64,000 nt of DNA from Homalodisca vitripennis (Eukaryota; Arthropoda; Insecta; Hemiptera; Cicadellidae), in assembly GCF_021130785.1 (NCBI RefSeq), contig NW_025777593.1, positions 1-64,000 of the forward strand. The letters are read 5' to 3'. Position numbers and translations under genes: made by a program. Of the stretch, positions 59,901 through 64,000 are shown piece by piece. How positions within the stretch are numbered: the first letter of the stretch is position 1; every line of letters starts with the position of its first letter. The notes under the pieces are model-generated. The model saw only the letters and a program-made list of their open reading frames with translations, ran no database searches and was not told the DNA's origin.

Positions 59901-61430
59901 CGTCACTCTCTATGTATTCTACTCTCTTAGAGGTGTCTGTCTCTTTGCGATGTTATATGTCTTTAAGCAAGTATTGTCGGGCTCTGACGCTTGTCGCTCT
60001 CTATGTAATCTACTCTTACAGACGTGTTTAGCTCTTTGCGATGTTCTTTGTCTTTAACCAACTCTTGTCGGGCTCTGAATGTTGTCGCTCTTTATGTAAT
60101 CTACTCTATCAGACCTTTTAGCCTCTTGGCAAAGTTCTATGTCTTTAAGTGGCTATTGTCGGGCTCTGACGATTGCCATTCTCTATACAATGTACTCTCT
60201 CACACGTGTATGTCTCTTTGCGATGTTCTATGTCTTTAAGTGGCTATTGTCGGGTTCAGACGTTAGCCATTCTCTATACAATGTACTCTCTTAGACGTGT
60301 TAGTCTCTTCGCGATGTTTTGTGTCTTTAGCCGACTCTTTTTGGGCTCTGACGCTTGTCAATCTCTATGCAATGTACTCTATCAGACGTGTATGTCTCTT
60401 TGCGATGTTCTGTTTCTTTAACCGACTCTTGTCGGGCTCTGACGCTTTCATTCTCTATGCAATGTACTCTCTCAGACGTGTATGTCTCTTTACGATGTTC
60501 TACGTCTTTAAGTGACTATTGTCGGGCTATGACGTTTGTCATTTTCTATGCAATGAACTCTCCAATACGTGTTTGTCTCTTTGCGATGTTCTATGTCTTT
60601 AAGTGGCTCTTGTCGGGCTCTGACTCTCGTCACTCTCTATGTATTCTACTCTCTTAGAGGTGTCTGTCTCTTTGCGATTTCATATGTCTTTAAGCAACTA
60701 TTATCGGGCTCTGACGCTTGTCGCTCTTTATGTAATCTACTCTATCAGACTTTTTAGCCTCTTGGCAAAGTTCTATGTCTTTAAGTGGCTATTGTCGGGC
60801 TTTGACGTTTGTAATTCTCTATGCAATGTATACTCTTGGACGTGTTTGTCTCTTTGCGATTTTCTGTGTCTTCAACCGACTCTTGTCGGGCTCTGGCGCT
60901 TGTCATTCTCTATGCAATGTACTCACTCAGACATGTATATCTCTTTGCGATGTTCTATATATTTAACCGACTATTGTCGGGCTCTGACGTTTGTAATTCT
61001 CTATGCTATGTACTCTCCTAGACGTGTTTGTCTCTTTGAGATGTATTGTGTCTTTAACCGACTCTTGTCGGGCTCTGACGCTGGTCATTCTCTATGCAAT
61101 GTACTCTCTCAGACGTGTATGCCTCTTTGCGATGTTCTATGTCTTTAAGTGGCTATTTCCGGGGTCTGACGTTAGCTATTCTCTATGTAATGTACTCTCT
61201 CAGACGTGAATGTCTCTTTGCGTTGTTCTAGGTCTTTTAGTGGCTCTTGTCGGTCTCTGACGCTCGTCACTCCTTATGTATTCTACTCTCTCAGACGTGT
61301 TTGTCTCTTTGCGATGTTCTATGTCTTTAAGTGGCTCTTGTCGGGTTCTGACGTTTGTCATTCTCTATGCAATGTACTCTCTCAGACGTGTATGTCTCTT
61401 TGCGATGTTCTATGTCTTTAATTGGCTATT
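56963..61430 (+). repeat. Higher-order duplication within the satellite, copy B
   Basis: This is the partner of 51,870-56,430. At about 60,700 it lacks exactly one monomer relative to copy A (the one at about 55,640-55,730), which accounts for the 5,093 to 5,003 bp change. Its start, near 56,965, is a hybrid monomer where the sequence switches from resembling 52.4 kb to resembling 51.87 kb. Confidence 0.82.
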
Positions 61431-62249
61431 GTTGGGCTCTGACGGTTGCCATTCTCTATGCAATGTACTCTCTTAGACGTGTTAGTCTCTATGCGATGTT
61501 TTATGTCTTTAAGTAGCTCTTGTCGGGCTCTGACTCTCGTCACTCTCTATGTATTCTACCCTCTTAGAGGTGTCTGTCTCTTTGCGATGTTATATGTCTT
61601 TAAGCAACTATTTTTGGGGTCTGACGCTTGTCGCTCTCTATGTAATCTACTCTTTCAGACGTGTTTAGGTCTTTGCGATGTTTTTATGTCTTTAAGCAAC
61701 TCTTGTCGGGCTCTGACTCTTGTCGCTCTTTATGTAATCTACTCTATCAGACTTTTTAGCCTTTTGGCAAAGTTCTATGTCTTTAAGTGGCTATTGTCGG
61801 GCTCTGACGATTGCCATTCTCTATACAATGTACTCTCTTAGATGTGTTAGTCTCTTTGCGATGTTCTATGTCTTTAAGTGGCTCTTGTCGGGCTTCGACG
61901 CTCGTCACTCTCTATGTATTCTACTCTCTCAGACGTGTCTGTCTCTTTGCAATGTTCTATGTCTTTAAGTGGCTCTTGCTGGTCTCTAACGTTCATCACT
62001 CTCTATGTATTCTACTTTCTCAGACGTTTTTTTCTCTTTGCGATTTTCTATGTCTTTAACGGACTCTTGTCGGGCTCTGACGTTTGTCATTCTATATGCA
62101 ATATATTCTCTCACACGTGTATGTCTCTTTGCGTTGTTCTATATCTTTTAGTGGCTCTTGTCGGGATCTGACGCTCGTCACTCTTTATGTATTCTACTCT
62201 CTCAGACGTGTCTGTCTCTTTGCGATGTACTAAGAAATTATGGATTTTA

Positions 62250-64000
62250 CTAAGAATAAATTTGTTAACAGACAATGTTTGGTGTCAGTGTGTAAAAGGT
62301 TAAACATATGATACGATAGTGTCTTTCAGATACATTTTTCTGCCTTGAAACAATTAAACAAACCGCCAGAAAATTAAAAAATAGACACGTCACCGTGAGA
62401 CTACTAGATAAATATATAAAATGCTCTCATTGTACATAGTTAGCTGGTTCGGATATAACATTTATTTTCGTGCCTAAGGGTTGATTTTAATTGTTTGAAA
62501 CTAAAGATACAATTTGTGAAAAAAAATATTTCATGTTTTAAACCCTTTTGACCTCCATAAGAGCAAGTGAATAGATTGTTTAATTTCTTTATTAGAGGAA
62601 ATTTCACTATTAATTTTGTTACAAATCAGATTGTGTAAGTATACAATGCAAATTAGCTCTCACCTCTGTGCTATGACCGAATAATTCATTCTTTGAGATA
62701 ATGTCATACTACGTCGACATTTACATACATAATGATTTTGGAAACAAAATTGTATAAAGTATTTTAAGTTAGATAAATATAAAACCTCTAGTCTAACCAA
62801 TGACACTTTGATAACGAAGCACTAGGTTATTGTGATACTTACCAACCTCACTCCGCAACCACTTTGTCACGTGATGCGCTTTTATACTAGGACACTCAGT
62901 AGCGGTCTTGTGTTAAGCATGGTACAGTAAATTTGACAGGGATTTTTCAAATAGGAGAACCAACTTATCAGTTGTTGAATCTATAAAGTGGTTGAATCTT
63001 TTATGATATAATATATAAACTTTATAGTGGATATCGAATAATTTAACTAAGATGGAGTTGTTAGAAACTGTATGAAGTAATAAACATCCAGCCAGAGAAT
63101 GAATGCTAGCAAGTCAATAGAAAATGACACACGATATATTGGATTCAAAACAAGCTTATTATTGACATTGAAATATCATTTAAATACTAGAGTTCTAAAC
63201 CTTTGTGTGTATCTTAGCCTCTGACACCTTCCCTAACTAGAATTCCCAGCTTCTTGAGAGCTCTAGTACATGACAATTTTACAAAAAATTTACAATGTTA
63301 AATTTTATAAATAACATATTCCAGCCTCTAGTACCATATTATGTATGAAGTAATCTGAGATTTTGAAAGAATCTGCTGGTGGGTTAGTAAAGCCATGATC
63401 TCAAATCTCATGTACTCTAATCTCTTTAATGTATGAAAGCCACGATCCCTAGATCGGCAGTTTAAACTAATTAATAATTATACCACATTATCTGAAGTTT
63501 CAAAATATATTACCTTGTAATCTCTTGGATCTCCTGGTTTAAGAAAGTTCTCAAAAATTTTCTGATACCACCCCTGTCACCGAATTTGTTTAGACTTGTG
63601 AAGTGCTTTTAATACAAACGATCAGCTCGTGAGTTAATAAAAAAGGTGAAACATACCAAAAAGTAATGTTTATTAAAATTATAGAATTCCATGGAAACAA
63701 GAAGAAAAATACTTAAGGATAAATATTTTTCGATGGTTCAGTTTTCTTGTTCAAAAGTATGTCAACTCGCAGTAAGCCGGAGAACCACCACCAGGTACAG
63801 GATGCGATGGCGAGAAGCAGGACCAGGACCAGGACTTACGTGGATAAGTTTCTTTTATGATTAATAAATAATACTTTCCGCTCTTTCTATATGTTCTAGC
63901 CAAAGCAGTTTACATCGCAATGGTTACATCCTGTGATTAATAGTCGCGGTATTAATCACAGCAGTCGCGGTATTAATCACAGCAACAACCACTGCATTAA
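62250..64000 (-). repeat. Long duplicated segment, copy 3 of 3, inverted
   Basis: Read on the minus strand this parallels 32.7-34.25 and 43.2-45.3 kb. Examples on the plus strand are 'gtgtaaaaggttaaacatat' near 62,291, 'ctaagggttgatttt' near 62,476, 'cactttgtcacgtgatgcgc' near 62,860, and an inverted Y at about 63,755-63,850 with 'aggaccaggaccaggacttac'-type sequence. It begins within about 20 bp of the last satellite monomer. Confidence 0.87.
63931..63982. repeat. 12-bp inverted repeat plus 21-bp direct duplication
   Basis: CTGTGATTAATA (63,931-63,942) and TATTAATCACAG (63,950-63,961) are exact complements around 'gtcgcgg'. The unit 'gtcgcggtattaatcacag' is then repeated at 63,964-63,982. 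The other copies of the long segment carry only a single 'gtgattaatagtcgc' or 'gtgattaatatcgcg' here, so this is a copy-specific rearrangement. Confidence 0.85.

Larger units (their letters stand above)
48028..62230 (+). repeat. 91-bp tandem satellite array, about 156 monomers
   Basis: The monomer reads 'tctctatgcaatgtactctc' + 'tcagacgtgtatgtctcttt' + 'gcgatgttctatgtctttaa' + 'gtggctcttgtcgggctctg' + 'acgtttgtcat', 91 bp. It is repeated head-to-tail with no inversion and no interspersed element over 14.2 kb. Variants alternate at several positions, for example 'ttaagtggctcttg' against 'ttaaccgactcttg' and 'gcgatgttctatg' against 'gagatgtattgtg'. Composition is clearly richer in GC than the flanks. 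All open frames in the interval have repetitive Leu/Cys-rich translations. They arise because the plus strand has few stops and 91 mod 3 is 1. They are not annotated as genes. Confidence 0.97.

Noticed and set aside
48028..62230. CRISPR-like array
   Set aside because: Monomers are contiguous and vary by point changes. There are no unique spacers between conserved short repeats and no associated protein genes.

Overview
This is 64 kb of AT-rich, gene-poor eukaryotic DNA, most likely from an arthropod and probably an insect. The reasons are: no bacterial-type gene packing, no recognisable host exon on either strand, a piggyBac-family DNA transposon with TTAA target duplications, tRNA-derived SINE-like copies with pol III A and B boxes, a retrotransposon-like 3' end with an (ATTTC)n tail, and a large satellite. 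I cannot name the species. No host protein-coding gene, rRNA or convincing functional tRNA could be supported. The short open frames are chance frames, repeat shadows or transposon remnants.

Layout. Positions 1 to about 45.3 kb are AT-rich DNA that looks non-repetitive at first. Read for recurring motifs, much of it is a mosaic of old, diverged copies of the same long segments. A module of about 0.6 kb with three landmarks in fixed order recurs every few kb. The landmarks are W ('gagctctggcgtgaatttc' type), X ('ctgtacacttagagtactga' type) and Y ('aactcatctataagtcctgg' type). Y is often followed by Z ('gttgtttccatggatatta' type). Other segments also recur: 4.1-5.4 / 7.8-9.35 / 31.9-32.3 kb; 9.37-9.94 / 14.31-14.91 kb; 18.54-18.98 / 38.48-38.93 kb; 31.39-31.70 / 39.67-40.03 kb; and 32.7-34.25 / 43.2-45.3 / 62.25-64.0 kb, the last inverted.

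Younger insertions sit in this background: a 232-bp MITE-like foldback (8.48 kb), tRNA-like SINE copies (10.1, 12.16 and possibly 19.2 kb), a 938-bp internally deleted piggyBac (15.74-16.68 kb), a foldback element with two identical 97-bp arms and a 13-bp target-site duplication (21.0-21.56 kb), and a LINE-like 3' end (42.0 kb). Several less AT-rich islands (5.87-6.43, 14.9-15.65, 26.22-26.86, 46.04-47.35 kb) look like foreign or retroelement-derived fragments that I cannot name.

From 48,028 to about 62,230 lies an uninterrupted head-to-tail array of a 91-bp monomer, about 156 copies, all in one orientation and visibly richer in GC than its flanks. It carries nested higher-order duplications with offsets of 637 bp (7 monomers), about 4,456 bp (49), and about 5,093 bp (56) changing to 5,003 bp (55). 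These are the expected traces of unequal exchange. Its right edge abuts an inverted copy of a segment present in direct orientation at 32.7-34.25 and 43.2-45.3 kb. Because 91 is not a multiple of 3, each frame is reset from monomer to monomer, which explains the many repetitive Leu/Cys-rich open frames without invoking a protein.

No genes work together here in the operon sense. The window records transposition, segmental duplication and satellite turnover.
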